The notes beneath the pieces were generated by a model that was given only the letters and a program-made list of their open reading frames with translations, searched no databases and was not told the origin of the DNA. A DNA stretch of 64,000 bases from Onchidella celtica (lineage: Eukaryota; Mollusca; Gastropoda; Systellommatophora; Onchidiidae), in contig OZ007569.1 in assembly GCA_963931925.1 (NCBI GenBank), forward strand, positions 28,824,347 to 28,888,346. The letters run 5' to 3'. Below are positions 1 to 12,779 of this stretch, in pieces. Numbering within the stretch: position 1 is the first letter of the stretch; each line of letters starts with the position of its first letter. A program made the position numbers and the translations under genes.

Positions 1-740
1 GGCCGCCTTTTTTTTTTTGAGAGGGGAGGGGGGAATATTGTAATGTGGAAGCCTAAGGTACGATTAAAAAAAATAGGATAGAAAGACAAACAAATGGATA
101 AATAGAGAGTTAGATAGAAAGGTAGATAAATAGAGAGAGCGCGAGAGAGAAAGATAGGACGCACAAGGAGAAAGAAAAGTAAACACAAACATGAAAGTCA
201 ACAGAAAGGAATGAAAACCAAAGTAGAAAGAAATGAATTGACAAATTGAATTAATTCATGATAATTTTATATTAATTTTTTTCCAGAGATAATTTCCTGA
301 CTTCCAAATTCATGATAACTAAAGTGACAAAATTGCTCTTGAAAAAAATAACTCAAATATTGACGTCAGTAGTACTCACTGGGTCATTCCTCTATTAGTG
401 GCCACCTATTCATACTATTTTCTTAATAATTAATGTATTAATCATAGTATTTTATTGCCATTACAGGGAGTCCAGTCCCACGTTGCCATACATAAGATTT
501 CAAAAAACGTGTTAGGGACCATCCATAAAGTAAGCACGCCTACTCCATTTTGACAAAATATTATGCAAAACCACACGCAAAAAATAATCTGTGGAATCGC
601 GGCTAGGCTTGAAGCTAAGTCAAGATGTGGCGAAAGTCTTGACTTGTCACTCTCGATGTTGGAAATTTGTTACCCTTCTCTACCCCCCCCCCTCCCCAAC
701 GTACCCTTTTCACACGCCTGGCTTCAACCACGCTTCAACT
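1..740. other. Non-coding, no recognisable gene
   Basis: AT-rich sequence with poly(A), GATA-like and GA-rich stretches near the start and a poly(C) run near 685. The stretch at about 597-640 resembles the 'ggcttgaagc...gtcaa' foldback family seen again near 16000, 29690 and 47700. Short open frames here have no recognisable domain. Confidence 0.6.
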
Positions 741-744
741 ACAA

Positions 745-1141
745 GGTGCTCGCGGATCGCCTCTCATGCCGAAGGTGCCGGGTTCAAATCCCGGTGGGTG
801 CCGGCATGTTGGAATTTTGGGATTTTTCTCGTATTTTCCTGTTCCTGATCCTATGGTCGGTAGGATCGAGCACCTAGTCTTCTCGGACAAGGACGAAAAA
901 AATTCAGAGGGCTCCTGTGCACGCTGCGCACATTAAAGATAACTTGGCAGTTGGAAGTCGAGACGAGCAGGCCGAACAGACCGATGCCCGGGCAAAATTA
1001 AATAAAAGCTTATATCCACCACCCCCCCCTCCAAAAAAAAAACAATAAACGCCGACTGGAGCTGCACTATGTGGCGACGACGTGTCTGCTCCAGTTGTAA
1101 CTGGGCTGCAATGACACTAAGGCAAATTTCCCAAACAGGAT
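745..1141 (+). mobile_element. tRNA-derived SINE, copy 1, tail type A
   Basis: A 5'-damaged tRNA-like head carries a B-box-like motif (gggttcaaatccc) at about 779-791. A conserved core follows (tcttctcggacaaggacga, then a gcgcacattaaagata-like block and a gcccgggcaaaatt-like block to about 1000). After a poly(C)/poly(A) stretch comes 3' tail A (about 1050-1141), also present in the copy at 30766-31183 but absent from the other three copies. Pol III promoter boxes mark it as a SINE; it has no coding capacity, and short ORFs across it are incidental. Confidence 0.8.
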
Positions 1142-1479
1142 TAAAGAAGTATACAAAATACAAATATAAAATACAAAAAAAAACTACCCAATGTAAGGAC
1201 CTCCGACCAATGGAATAGTGAATATCCGTGATACGGCCCTGATGTCTGCAAAACTTAAACTGATATTTTGCGCTGACTATTTGATTTGTTTCCCTGGATA
1301 CATGGCCTGCGTAAGATTTTTATGTGAACCTGCAACTTTTTGCTGAACGAAAAAAAAAAACATAACCAACGTAATACAGATCAGAATACAAAAGCGTACG
1401 TGCTCTCCCCAGCAGTGACGTATTGTGGGCGGGGCCACATGGGACGGTTGCCTCGGGCGCAAAAGTCTTATGGACGCTA

Positions 1480-1640
1480 AATTTCAAAACTATCAGTGTT
1501 TCAGCTGCCAGCTGTGAAAGAAGTTTCTCAAAACTTAAATTTATCAAAACGTATCAGGCAACTGCATTGTGCCAAGAAAGACTGAATAACCTAGCAATAC
1601 TGTCAACTGAGAGCGATTTCAATGTAAATTTCAATACTGC
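1480..1640 (+). pseudogene. hAT transposase C-terminal (hATC dimerisation) relic
   Basis: The plus-strand frame reads a typical hAT-family C-terminal dimerisation segment, including ASCERSFSKLKFIKTY, QERLNNLAIL and STES. This is the signature end of hAT transposases of the ZMYM1/ZBED-like type. There is no BED finger or catalytic core upstream, so it is a fragment. A second independent relic of the same segment lies on the minus strand at 40441-40570. It is flanked by GC-rich decayed sequence (1400-1470 and 1650-1800), probably degraded element DNA. Confidence 0.75.
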
Positions 1641-2307
1641 AAATTTCCCAATACTGGGCTGGCGGAAGGGACTCAGGTAGTGCTGACGTTCCTCTGGTCT
1701 GGGGGCGCAATACTTGCCTTGCCCCGGGCGCTGGCACTGATCCCAGGAAACGTCTTCCTCCGCCCCCCCAAATCCCACCCCAATGTACGCTTTTCATACG
1801 CTGGGAGCACCACCCCCCCTCCTCCAGTGGCGGATTTGCTATGAAACTAATGAAACTTCAAGCTCCAGGGCCTCAAATCCCCTGGGCCCTAAGGACATTT
1901 TTTAATTAGTGAATTTAGGATGTTGCCCTATTGTTGTTGGTTGGGAAGAGGCCCCCAAAACAGTTCGAGCTTCAGGGTCCCAAAAAATAATGTAGGTCCG
2001 TCATTTTTGCCCCCCCCCCCCTCGTGCCCCCCCCCCCCTTCCTCAACTCCAACTTCTATTCCCAGCGAATGTGCACAAGGACATGTAAGAGTAAATCCTC
2101 TTCAGGAGAAGAACGTAATAAAACTTACTTAGCAGGCAGAGGGTTTGGTTCACTTGGTATCTTGCTCACTGGTGAATCTGTGCACAAAGTGCGAGATAGA
2201 GTTGTTAATTTTATAAATCCTACTCTCTCCTTGATGCTGCAATAAGTAGAGGTTCAGAGATAATTTGTAAGGAAATCGGCGCTGGCGGAGTAACCCCAGT
2301 GGGTATC
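1641..2307. other. Non-coding, decayed repeat DNA
   Basis: Contains poly(C)/poly(G)-rich stretches near 1765-1825 and 2010-2040 and no domain-bearing frame. Probably remnants of the hAT element just upstream. Confidence 0.45.
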
Positions 2308-3034
2308 TATCTATACTATATCTATATTAATAAAAGTGAAACCTCACGACAATTGCAGCGCGCCTTTCGCTACTCGTCTGTTAATGTTGATTCGGTGGCC
2401 CTCAGATTTTATACAACGCTTAGTATAGACTGTCGTCGTGTCCCCGGCACAGAAAATAAAAAAAATATTAGAACTCGCAGAACGTTTGTATTAGTTGCTA
2501 GGTTGCGACACATTGGCGTTCGATCTATTTTTTCGGCAAATTAATGTAATTGAGATTGGTTCCGGTTACAACATCGATCACACTCACAAAACAACTTCCG
2601 GTTAGGACTGGTTTGAATGATGAGATTGAATTCTAAGACTATCAAGTATGAAACTTTGTATGTGTGTTCTCAATGTGCCTAGACCAGGAAAAAGAAAGCG
2701 TCTGGAATTGGGAGATTGGCGCTGCAGGGCCAAAAGTACAGGTTTGTGTTTTCAATGTGCCTAGGAATGTATTATAATATTTTTTTTCCATTATCACTTC
2801 CTGCGATGTGCAAACAAACTAACCCGTGCGCAAATCATAGCCATTTGATGGATGCTGGCGGGACGCGCAGGACGTCAACGCGCAAAGGGAGAGCAGTAAA
2901 ACGTATCTAAAAACAAACAAACAAACAAAAATAAAATAAAGCTAAAGGAACAGGCAAAATGAAGCAGGTCCATAATAATCACCCAAAACAAACTAATAAA
3001 TCGATTTATCCCGGGCAGGGCCGGGAACTCTGCT
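2308..3034 (+). mobile_element. Candidate non-autonomous Helitron
   Basis: The left end reads a|tctatctatactatatc in an AT-rich setting, like Helitron 5' TC ends. The right end has a GC-rich hairpin (cccgg...ccggg, 3010-3025) followed about 8 nt later by CTAG and then T, matching the Helitron rule of a subterminal hairpin, a CTRR end and insertion next to T. No Rep/helicase ORF lies inside, so it would be non-autonomous. No target duplication is expected. The 5' boundary is less certain than the 3' boundary. Confidence 0.5.
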
Positions 3035-3440
3035 AGTATTATATATATTTGTGGACTTGAGATTTTTCGTTGCAAAAGGCTCCTGAACCACTCAACACTC
3101 AGACTTCAAATTTTATATGGTACATTAGAATGGATGTAAGAGTGCACAGTTTTTAATAGAAGTCTCAAATCGGTGTAGTTTTTTTTTTATTGAAAATTTA
3201 TTGTTTCCCCAATTTTCACCAGGCTCATTGACATGCTGTAGGTTTTTATGACACTTAGGATTTCACTTCCTGAAAATTTTCGGTGCGCACTACTGCACAC
3301 TGTCTACTGTCCTATCGCTGAGTTTTGGGGATGAACCTACGCATCTCGGCTTTTGTTCTTATTCCTTTCGGTCTGAAGTGGTGTCCTTTGTTGTTGCATC
3401 TCTCTTATAAGCTATCTATGCAGCATTAATGCCTTTCTTA
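3035..3440. repeat. Dispersed about 400-bp repeat, copy 1
   Basis: Starts tttgtggacttgagattttt and ends ctatgcagcattaatgc. It matches 31910-32315 nearly base for base in the same orientation, with scattered substitutions and small indels. Non-coding. In this copy a GATA microsatellite follows directly; in the other copy unique sequence follows. Confidence 0.85.
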
Positions 3441-3463
3441 GTTCACAGGCAAAAAAAAAAAAA

Positions 3464-3678
<215 letters not shown>

Positions 3679-3689
3679 ATAATCTTTAA

Positions 3690-4105
3690 ATAACTTTCCA
3701 TATCGCTAACACCACAGTTCTAATAAAGAATTGATAACCTATGTACTTTTACACCAACATCAGCACCAGTATCTCCACCTCACCCCGTGCCCAAGCTAAA
3801 GTAGGCCTTTGGATGTTGTTTTGCAGCTAGCCAGCCAACAGCGCTAGCAACGTGACTGAGAGAGGCGTTCGATACAGCTGACTATGTAACACATCAGTCC
3901 TTGAGATATTTCGTCGACAGGATTAATCAGACTTTGACTGAGATATTTCACACAGGCCATTAAGCTGGTTATGGGCAGGTGTAAGGAACACAGGGAAGAT
4001 GGTGTAATTGAGGTGTTGATTAGCGGCCGGGTGGGGCTGATTGGAATGAAGGGTTGGGGTCGCGGATTTAGACTTTTGGATACATGAGATAATCAAGAAA
4101 GGAGG
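3690..4105. other. Non-coding spacer
   Basis: Unique-looking sequence between two GATA arrays; no ORF or structural signal seen. Confidence 0.5.
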
Positions 4106-4112
4106 CCCTGAT

Positions 4113-4981
<869 letters not shown>

Positions 4982-5143
4982 GGTCAAACATATGGACACA
5001 CAAACATAATAGTTCGTCCATCAGGTATGATGATGACCTTAACAACACCAGAGGAATAAAGAACAGAAATTGTTGAGAATTTCAACACATGGACAATAAA
5101 GAGAACTAAAGGACACAGAGGACAGAATGGAAAGACTGTTCTT

Positions 5144-5590
5144 TCATGACTTATGGCTTCTCATGTGACTGATAAGTCCTATTTTTGCCCTGCAGACCCT
5201 TCCGCATAAATGACAAGAGTGCTCCGTTGGTTCAGTACCACTGGGCCTTTTCTTGCGCCGTTCTCTTTTTTTGATAGCCTGCTGGACTCTGTCAGCTTCC
5301 CATGCTTTGCTGCCTCTGGTAAGGGCCGCCCTCCAATTTGCACGATCAAGCGAGAGCTTTTCCCACTCACTCACATCAATGGCAAAGGCCTTCAGTGATT
5401 GCTTGAGAGTGTCTTTGTAAGGTCTCTTTGGGGCCCCAACATTCCTCGTTCCATTGGAGAGCTCAGAGAAGAAGATTTGCTTTGGAGTCGGGCATTCTGA
5501 CAACATGTCCTGCCCAAAGTAGCTGAATTTCTTTCAGGTGGCAGAAGATGCTCAATTCCTTGGCACGATTGAGGACCTCAGTGTCCATAC
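5144..5590 (-). pseudogene. LINE ORF2 C-terminal fragment with C2H2 finger
   Basis: Reading leftward from about 5590, the frame gives the conserved LINE C-terminal region (LLWAGHVVRMPDS), then after a frameshift near 5490 PKQIFFSELSNGTRNVGAP, a DVSEWEKLSLDRANWRAAL segment, a basic stretch and a final C2H2 finger (CHLCGRVC ... HMRSH). The order is typical of one group of invertebrate LINE ORF2 proteins. RT and endonuclease are missing, as in 5'-truncated LINE insertions; sequence right of 5590 is unrelated. Confident as a LINE relic, less so for the clade. Confidence 0.75.
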
Positions 5591-5599
5591 AGACACACA

Positions 5600-7660
5600 A
5601 ACATACAGACAGATAAATCGGACACTGTTGTTGTCCTCGTTGTTGTAGTGTTTTCATTTTCCTCGCTACAGCCTTGCACCTCGCCCTACTGTGCCCCACC
5701 ACCTATCTGTGTCCATCTCACGAACTCACGTAGCACTTTAAGGCATAAACTATATAAATAACAATAATGATAATAATAATAATCACGCCATTATGCTGCC
5801 ACGCCTTAGATTCCCTGTCGGAGCTGGTATTTCATTTGGAAATAAAAAGTGCGCAAAATTATGTAGGCTGACCCTAATCTGGTATAGGGGTCATCTACAA
5901 ACTACGTTCGCTCGGGAGAATTTGCCAAAAGTGTATAAGCAAAGAGTATATTATGAGGGAACAGGGGATATTTCCGGAGCCTGCGATGTATGCTTTCCAG
6001 TTGTGATAAGAATTTTAAAAGTTAGGTTTTTATTCTTGTTCCCATTCTTGTTCTTGTTAGGCCTTGTCCCTCCACTACAGGACGTAGTCCTTCCGCTAAT
6101 GATCTCCATTCTTTCTCTGTTTTTCGACCGTCATGTCCATGCCTGTCCACATATCATCTCTCCGTCGTCTCTCGGGGCGTCTTCTTGTCCTCTTTCCCTT
6201 TTTATGCCTCCGATCCATTCATTGCAACGTGTCTGTTATCTTTCATTCTTCCGATGTGCCCAGTCCAATTCCATTTTTGTGGTAGTATAAAAAAAAATTA
6301 TATAAAATTATATGGGAGCATTTCTTTTATATTTTTTGGTTCAGGCTAAGCTGTTGGGTTAATATAAAACTCATATTTCCTTTCCAGTGAAAAAGTTGAT
6401 AAGCCCATGCAAAATGTGGCTTAAAAGTTTTGGAATACCAGGGCCTTAATAATTAATTTCATCATTCTAATAGCCATACCCTCGCTCAAGGGGGAGGGGG
6501 GGGGGAGGAATTTGCCGCGGGGAGGGGGGGGGGGGAGGAGAGGAGGGGTTAAGGCCAATGTACGAAAACCCTACAAGGGGAAAGCGTTTGGGAGTATTAG
6601 AAAATCGGCAAAATCGGGAGTACGTACTTTATGGATAATCCCCAACGTATTTATAAGCCTGTTCGTCTTGAAACGATGACATTACCGATTTTGTTTTTTC
6701 AGGTTATTTCTCCCCGAAATGTATTGAACAAATGTCTGTGATTTTTATCACGACTACCCTGGATTTATTGCGGAGGGGAAACAAAACGGAAATGTCCAAG
6801 ATAGAATTCATCAGTGCTTCCACCCAGAGTTGCCATTCTAACGTGACAATTATGAAAACAACACGTGCAACAAAAAAGAGCAGCTACCCTGTTTCCGGCA
6901 TGGGGCTCTTTATTAATTTCTTGCCCAGAGTTAATTTGTGTGCTGTATACTAAAAGTTATACTTTTTGCCAGATTAATGGACCAAATTAGCTACGAAACC
7001 CCTTCTATTTCCGACTCAAAGACCTCCTATTAGACACAGGCCTATTATTGTCATATTATTACATGAGCTTCAGTGGCCTCGATATAGTTATATGTTAGAA
7101 GGAAATATTTCTTTATACCAATCTTGTGGCGCACGCAAGCTTCCGTGACAGTATACGAGTATGCCGTACAGCTGTTTCCGTTTGTCTTTCTTCTTCGTCC
7201 TATGGTTTTCATTTCGACTAAGCTTCTTGCCATGATGTCACCTTTTTCCTATTTTTATAATGGTTCGTGTCTGAAAATGTTGACGGGTCGAAGTAAATGA
7301 AACAAAAACAAACAACAAAATAAATCGCATGACAGTCTGAGATCTCCTAAATCATTTAGGCAGCCAGAAGAAAACGAAAGGCACCACACACTGTCTCATT
7401 GCGTTCAACAAGTCAGAATGTATAATAATAATATTAATGATGTTGATAATAAAGCGGATTTTGCACGCAAAACAACCTCTGTGTTCCTTTACTACTTGAT
7501 CGATAACAAAATGCTTACGTAAGGGATCCAGAGGGAAAGCGGATTACTAGGCCACCCTGTTGAACGTAATGTTAGTCAAGCCATTCGTCAAAATAGAAAA
7601 AGCCTTTCCAAAATAACATTAGAGACCTATTTTAAACATCTGCCCGATCTATCTAGAAGC
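5600..7660. other. Non-coding, no gene recognised
   Basis: About 2 kb with AT-rich stretches and G-runs near 6490-6550. The longest open frame (5793-6290, plus) is leucine/proline-rich at its C-terminus with no recognisable motif, and I do not call it. Possible decayed element DNA at 6540-6620. Confidence 0.4.
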
Positions 7661-7663
7661 TTA

Positions 7664-8040
7664 TTTTGCCGAAGGTACCGGATTCGATCCCCGGTCGGTG
7701 CGGGCATGTTGGAATTTTCGTCTTTTTTTTAAGGGGGGGGGGGGGGATTTCATGTCCCGGATCCTATGGTAGATGGGAAAGAGCACCAGGTCCTAGTCTT
7801 CTTGGATAACGACAAAAAATTCGGAGGGCCTGGGCCTGTGTGCACGTCGCGCACGTCAAAGATACCTTGGCAGTTGAAAGCCGAGAAGATCCGGCCGAAC
7901 GAGGCCGCTGCCCGGGTAACATTGTAAAAACCTAATGCTTATCACAATAACACACAGAGAGCAGAACAACAAGAATATAAACCAGAAAACAAAGGCGTAA
8001 AAGCTAAGAGCAGCGAATCTCCTGAAATAAAGACCTAAAC
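7664..8040 (+). mobile_element. tRNA-derived SINE, copy 2, tail type B
   Basis: A truncated tRNA-like head with a B-box-like motif (ggattcgatcccc), the same conserved core as copy 1 (about 7790-7920), then tail B ending ctgaaataaagacct. Tail B is shared with copies 3 and 4 and differs from tail A. Non-coding. Confidence 0.8.
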
Positions 8041-8529
8041 ACACACACAGCACAGACTAATCAATCAACCAGACTGGAAACACGAGCTTCGGGCTGTGTC
8101 GTTTTTTACGGAAGTTAATGAGATGCGGCCGTATAACCAACATGGCCGCCGTTCAGGAAATTCCGATTCTAGTTCTATCTGCAGTAGAAATTTCTTTTTA
8201 TTTGTCAAGATTGGTTGTACATCTATTATATATTTCAGTAACTCGCAACCTTTGGCACGACTAACTGACCAAACTATACACTCTTCAGGCCTTAAATTTA
8301 GCAGGAAGGTGACAATTGAGATTAGGAAGATGATGGGTATAATTAAAAGTTGTTTACTTCAAGCATGTATTTGTTATAAATAACAATGTTTATTGCTATG
8401 TAACATCGGTATTTTTGCATGTTTGTTTCGTAATCTATTATATAGTACCGTGCATCTCATAAAAAGTAACCATATCAAGCGGTCAGTTTGGTGCGTAGTG
8501 TTCTGAAGCAAGACTGTAGTTTATTACTT

Positions 8530-8540
8530 TTATTATGTAA

Positions 8541-8593
<53 letters not shown>

Positions 8594-8635
8594 CACAAGA
8601 TTGTTTATTCCGGGCAATGCCCGGTAGGTCATCTA
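8530..8635 (+). mobile_element. Helitron/Helentron-like 3' end
   Basis: A GA-dinucleotide run and G-tract precede a 7-bp-stem hairpin (ccgggcaatgcccgg, 8610-8624), then taggtcatctac. Such a microsatellite plus near-terminal GC hairpin plus CTRR-like end is usual for Helitron-type elements, but the terminal tetranucleotide here is CTAC, not CTRR, and I cannot place the 5' end. Confidence 0.35.
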
Positions 8636-8889
8636 CTTCTTAATATTTCACTAGTGTATATTAATAATGCATTAACTTGCCTATACTTTCATTTTATTGT
8701 CTACAGCTGCCTTTTTTTATTTTATTGTTATAAATGATGACCGTATGGACTTTTAGCGACCGCTGCATTGTAGCTATGCTGAAGCGTCGGTCGCAACCGT
8801 AAACCTACAGTGGCGGACCTTGCGCTGTTTTGTGACGTCACACAATGGGCTCATCCAGTCTGGGTATTTTATTCGTCTGTGGCACACAC

Positions 8890-9073
8890 ACACTTCTGCC
8901 CGACGAGGACACCGCGACGTGGGAGAATGAGGCCAACAGGGCACTCAGTCAAGTCTGTTGCAGTGTTTAGCCTCGGTTTTGTGGAGCATGAGGTTAAGCG
9001 GGACCTCGCTCACAAGCGAGACTGAAACGAGTCCGTCTCGCAAAGTAATTCAAAGGAAATTCATGTCTGACTC
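8890..9073. repeat. GACTCA-family dispersed repeat, copy 1
   Basis: Contains the shared words cactcagtcaagtctgtt, gcctcggttttgtgg, gggacctcgc, gcgagactgaaa, atttcaaaggaa and gactcag. Similar blocks occur at 12780-12960, 19460-19650, 24405-24635, 48250-48440 and 48480-48604. Non-coding; a LINE 3' end abuts its right edge. Confidence 0.7.
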
Positions 9074-12000
9074 AGATAAGATAAGATAAGATAAGATAAA
9101 TTTTATTCGTCCTTGTACAAGGAAATTTGTTTTGATCATTGAATACATAACAATACAGTTACAGAAGCAGAAAGTATGATACATAGCGCGCACACACACA
9201 TATATACACACACACTGATAAATTAACTAAATTAACAAAATTAACAGTGCACACAATATGCTTCCCTAACTAAAACACATTGACCTGACACGCAGGACAT
9301 AATTCAACTGTGCACAGATTACGATCAAGATGACGACATTATTGTAACATCCTAGTTGATGATGGAATAAACGATTTAAAGTAGCGCTCAGTTTTAGTTT
9401 TCTTTGACAACAGCCTTAAACTTCTTACAGATCTTATATATTCCTTGTTCAGGGGATGTTGGGGGTCATTTATAATAATATTAGCTTTTTTAATACAAGC
9501 ACCAGTGTACAGCTCATCAAAATATGGCAGGTCACAGATACAAATTTTGGATGCTTTTTTAATTAAATTATTGATCTTATTTTTATCTTTTTGTAAGATG
9601 TTTCCTCACCAACAGACAACTCCATACATCAAAACGCTCTGAATAGCCATGGTGTAAAATATTTTCAGAATGCTTTTGCTAACTTTTAAAAAGCGGAGCT
9701 TTCTGAGGAAATACATGCGCTGGTTGGCTTTCTTGTATACATATGTTACATGCGCATGCCAGTTAAGCAATGAATCAATAGTAATGCCAAGATATTTGGC
9801 CTCTGTGACAATTTCAACCTCTTCATTGTTGATAGTAAGAGGGCAAACAGGATCGTTGTTATTTTTCCTAAAGTCAAAAACAAGCTCTTTTGTTTTCTTA
9901 ACATTCAGTAGAAGATAGTTGTTATTACACCAACTATGAAAGGATTGTACAATGTTAGAATATTCGTGGCCAGAGTTAGGTAAAAGGCCTAAAATAGCAG
10001 AGTCGTCGGCAAATTTAAGAAGGTAAACGTTGTTGTGTGTCACAGTGAAATCATTTGTATACAATGTATACAAGGCAGGTGACAGCACGCAGCCTTGTGG
10101 CGCTCCTGTGTTTGTTGTGAGTAATTTGGAAAATGTGTTGTTTATATCCACAAACTGGCTTCTCTGTGTTAGAAATTCGAAGATCCAGCTCTTTAAAAAA
10201 GAACTCACGTGTAGGTTGGTAAGCTTTTGAAACATTAAGTGCGGTTGTATGGTGTTAAACGCAGACGAAAAATCGACTAGGAGCACACGAACACAGGTTT
10301 TACCAGTGTCTAAATGACTGTAGATGTTATGCAATAAAAACAATAAGGCGTCTTCTGTGTTCCTGTTTTCTTTGTATGCAAATTGCAAAGGATCGAGATT
10401 TTGTTTGACCTCCTTCGTTAGTTCAGTTAAAACAAGTTTTTCAAAGCATTTAAAGATAATGGAAGTTAATGCAACTGGGCGAAGGTCGTTCATTTCAGAT
10501 ATTTTTGGTTTTTTGGGGACAGATAAGATTTTTGACAATCTCCAAATGTTTGGTATGTAATGGTTTTGAAAGGATTTGTTGAAGATGAAAGTAAAAATTT
10601 TTGCTAGTTGTTCAGCACATGTTCTCACTACTTTGCTTCCAATGTTATCTGGTCCAGATGCCTTTCTTTCCTTAACAGATTTAAATTGTTTCACAACAGC
10701 ATCATAATCAAAACAAATATTACATTCATCATTATCAAAATCAAAACTGTCTCTTATTTCCTGGTGTTGGTTGGAGAAATCGTGTTTGTCAAAGCGACAG
10801 TAGAACTGATTCAATTCATTGGCAAATTCGCTTCCATTCACAACATTCACTTTATTCTTCATACAATCGTACCCCGTAACCTGTTTCATTCCCTTCCACA
10901 CAGATGACATGTCATTTGATTTAAAACTTGCTTCAATTTTATCTTTGTATTCTTTTTTTACACACTTTGATTCTCTTTTTAATTTGTTTGTTTACTTTAG
11001 CGAGGTCGCTTTTACTATAGTTTTTTCGGAGTCTTTTTTTGTCAACAATAGCTTCAAGGCATTCTTTTGTTAACCATGGTTTACTATTTGGATACACACA
11101 CACACTTTTCTTAGGTATAATTAGATCTTCACAAAACTGGATGTAGGAGTTAACAGTAAGAACAAGGTCGTCTAAATTAGTACATGTGCTTTTAAAAATG
11201 TCCCAATCCGTGCAGTCAAAACAGGCTTGAAGTTGGTCGCAGGCCTCGTTGTCCATGTTTTTATTACTTTGGTGTCTGCTTTATAAGTTCTTAACACAGG
11301 TCGATACTTTGGTTCAATAGATATCATAAGATGGTCTGAGTTCCCCAGTGGTGGTAGAGGGAAAGAACGATAGGCGCCAGTGATATTACAATAAAATAAG
11401 TCCAGAGTGTTCTGGTCTCTAGTAGGAATGGTGACATTTTGGGTGTAGTGCGGGATGTTGTCCATGGTTGCATGATTAAAATCTCATTGTATGATGTGAA
11501 CAGCGTCTGGCCATTTTGATTCCTGTGTATTTATGATGTTATGAAGGGTTGTTGCAGCGGTGGTCTTGTTAGCATCTGGTGGTATGTAGACGGTGTTGAA
11601 AACCACATTTGTAAACTCACGAGGTAGATAGTATGGACGAACGTTTACAGTAAGAACCTCAATATCAGGTGTGCAGATGTTGTTTACAATAGTGATGTGT
11701 TGGCATGGGCCCAGCGTTTGTTGATGTAAATGCAAACACCCCCGCCTTTAGATTTTAATGATGCCTCTGTCCTGTCCTCTCGATATAAAATGAAACCATC
11801 TATACTTGTCTCGTCGTTGGTGTTGTTAGAGTCGAACCAGGTCTCAGTGAATGCAATAGCCGAGGCATCTCGGTAGTCGTGGCACCATTTCGTACAACAT
11901 TGTAATTCATCTAGTTTGTTACCCAGCGTGCGACAGTTACCAAATAAAACAGCAGGAAGAAATGGTCTTGATTTTCTTCTCTTGTTTCTCACTTTTATGC

Positions 12001-12230
12001 CGCCTCTTCTACCTCTTTTCCTTTGTTTTTGATCAGGAAAAGAGTACCTAGTGTGTGCACAGTCTTGTTGACATTGAATGTTGAGTGACTTTAACATGGC
12101 CGCCGTGTAATGGATGCTAGCGGGCTCGATAATGGCTTGATTTTCGCCTGTGGCTTCTACAAAGGGCGAAATAATAACAAATAGGATGCACAAACCGATA
12201 ATGGAACACTTCATGTCCATGGTGGAAAAC
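9074..12230 (-). mobile_element. Decayed CR1/L2/Rex1-like LINE
   Basis: The minus-strand element ends at the left in a short tandem tail (gataa units, 9074-9099), preceded in element sense by a 3' UTR containing ttccttgtacaagga. Upstream in element sense are RT, endonuclease and a short hydrophobic N-terminus, the domain order of CR1-group LINEs. The element's 5' end and target duplication could not be fixed; it may extend past 12230. It abuts a GACTCA-family repeat on the left. Confidence 0.8.
9341..12220 (-). pseudogene. LINE ORF2: endonuclease and reverse transcriptase, broken
   Basis: The product would nick target DNA and copy its own RNA. The start at 12220 gives a signal-peptide-like N-terminus (MDMKCSIIGLCILFVIISPF), then a basic stretch, then an APE-type endonuclease beginning near GNCRTLGNKLDEL with TETWFD, and SDHLMISI later. 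The RT is at about 10910-9700: PDNIGSKVV, RPVALTSI, VDFSSAFNTI, GAPQGCVLSP and the catalytic FADD. Lesions: frame changes near 11700, 11220 and 10955 (A7 on the coding strand at 10953-10959), an in-frame TGA at 11484-11486 in what is normally GDFN, and TGA at 9606-9608. Coding continues past the last stop to about 9341 (NKINNLIKKASKI, SFIPSSTRML). Unlike the LINE at 55.9 kb it shows no 2A motif or PHD finger. Confidence 0.85.
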
Positions 12231-12779
12231 TTTCAGCGGTGTGCTATTATCCAAGACAAGGGAAAACACATAAAAATTCACAGACAACAATGATCGTGTC
12301 GCCATGAGCACGGCGCCATCTTGGACGCGAAACAGAACTGATTCAGTGCGCAGCACCAGCAGCCGTATCGTCATGGAAACTTGTACAAGGTTGTACTGAT
12401 TCAGACCTCGAAACTGGTACATGTGTGTATACAACACATTGGTCAAGTCACCTGAAGGTTTGACATTTAGCGTGAAGTAACCCCCCAAAAAACAACAACG
12501 TAACAAAAACAAGGGCTATTTTGGGACCATGTAGTCCACTGGTTTTCAACCTTTTTCAGACAATAACCCCCACTCCAAACCAACCATCCCCTGTCCCAAA
12601 TATTCGTCCATCACCCCCCACCCCCCAACCCAAACCACCATCACCACGTATACACATTTAATACACAGACTACATGAAAATTATGGCTTCGATTTTTTAA
12701 ACTTTCATTACTGCCTCTGTGTATTGATCATTCATTTACTATAAACAAGAACAGAAAGCGTTCTTTAACAAACTGACTC
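12231..12779. other. Non-coding; possible LINE 5' UTR and decayed repeat
   Basis: The first 250 bp may be 5' untranslated sequence of the LINE to the left. Near 12540-12640 there is C-rich sequence with no coding potential. Confidence 0.35.

Noticed and set aside
5793..6290. 165-residue plus-strand frame
   Set aside because: No recognisable motif, hydrophobic low-complexity C-terminus, no splice or promoter support.
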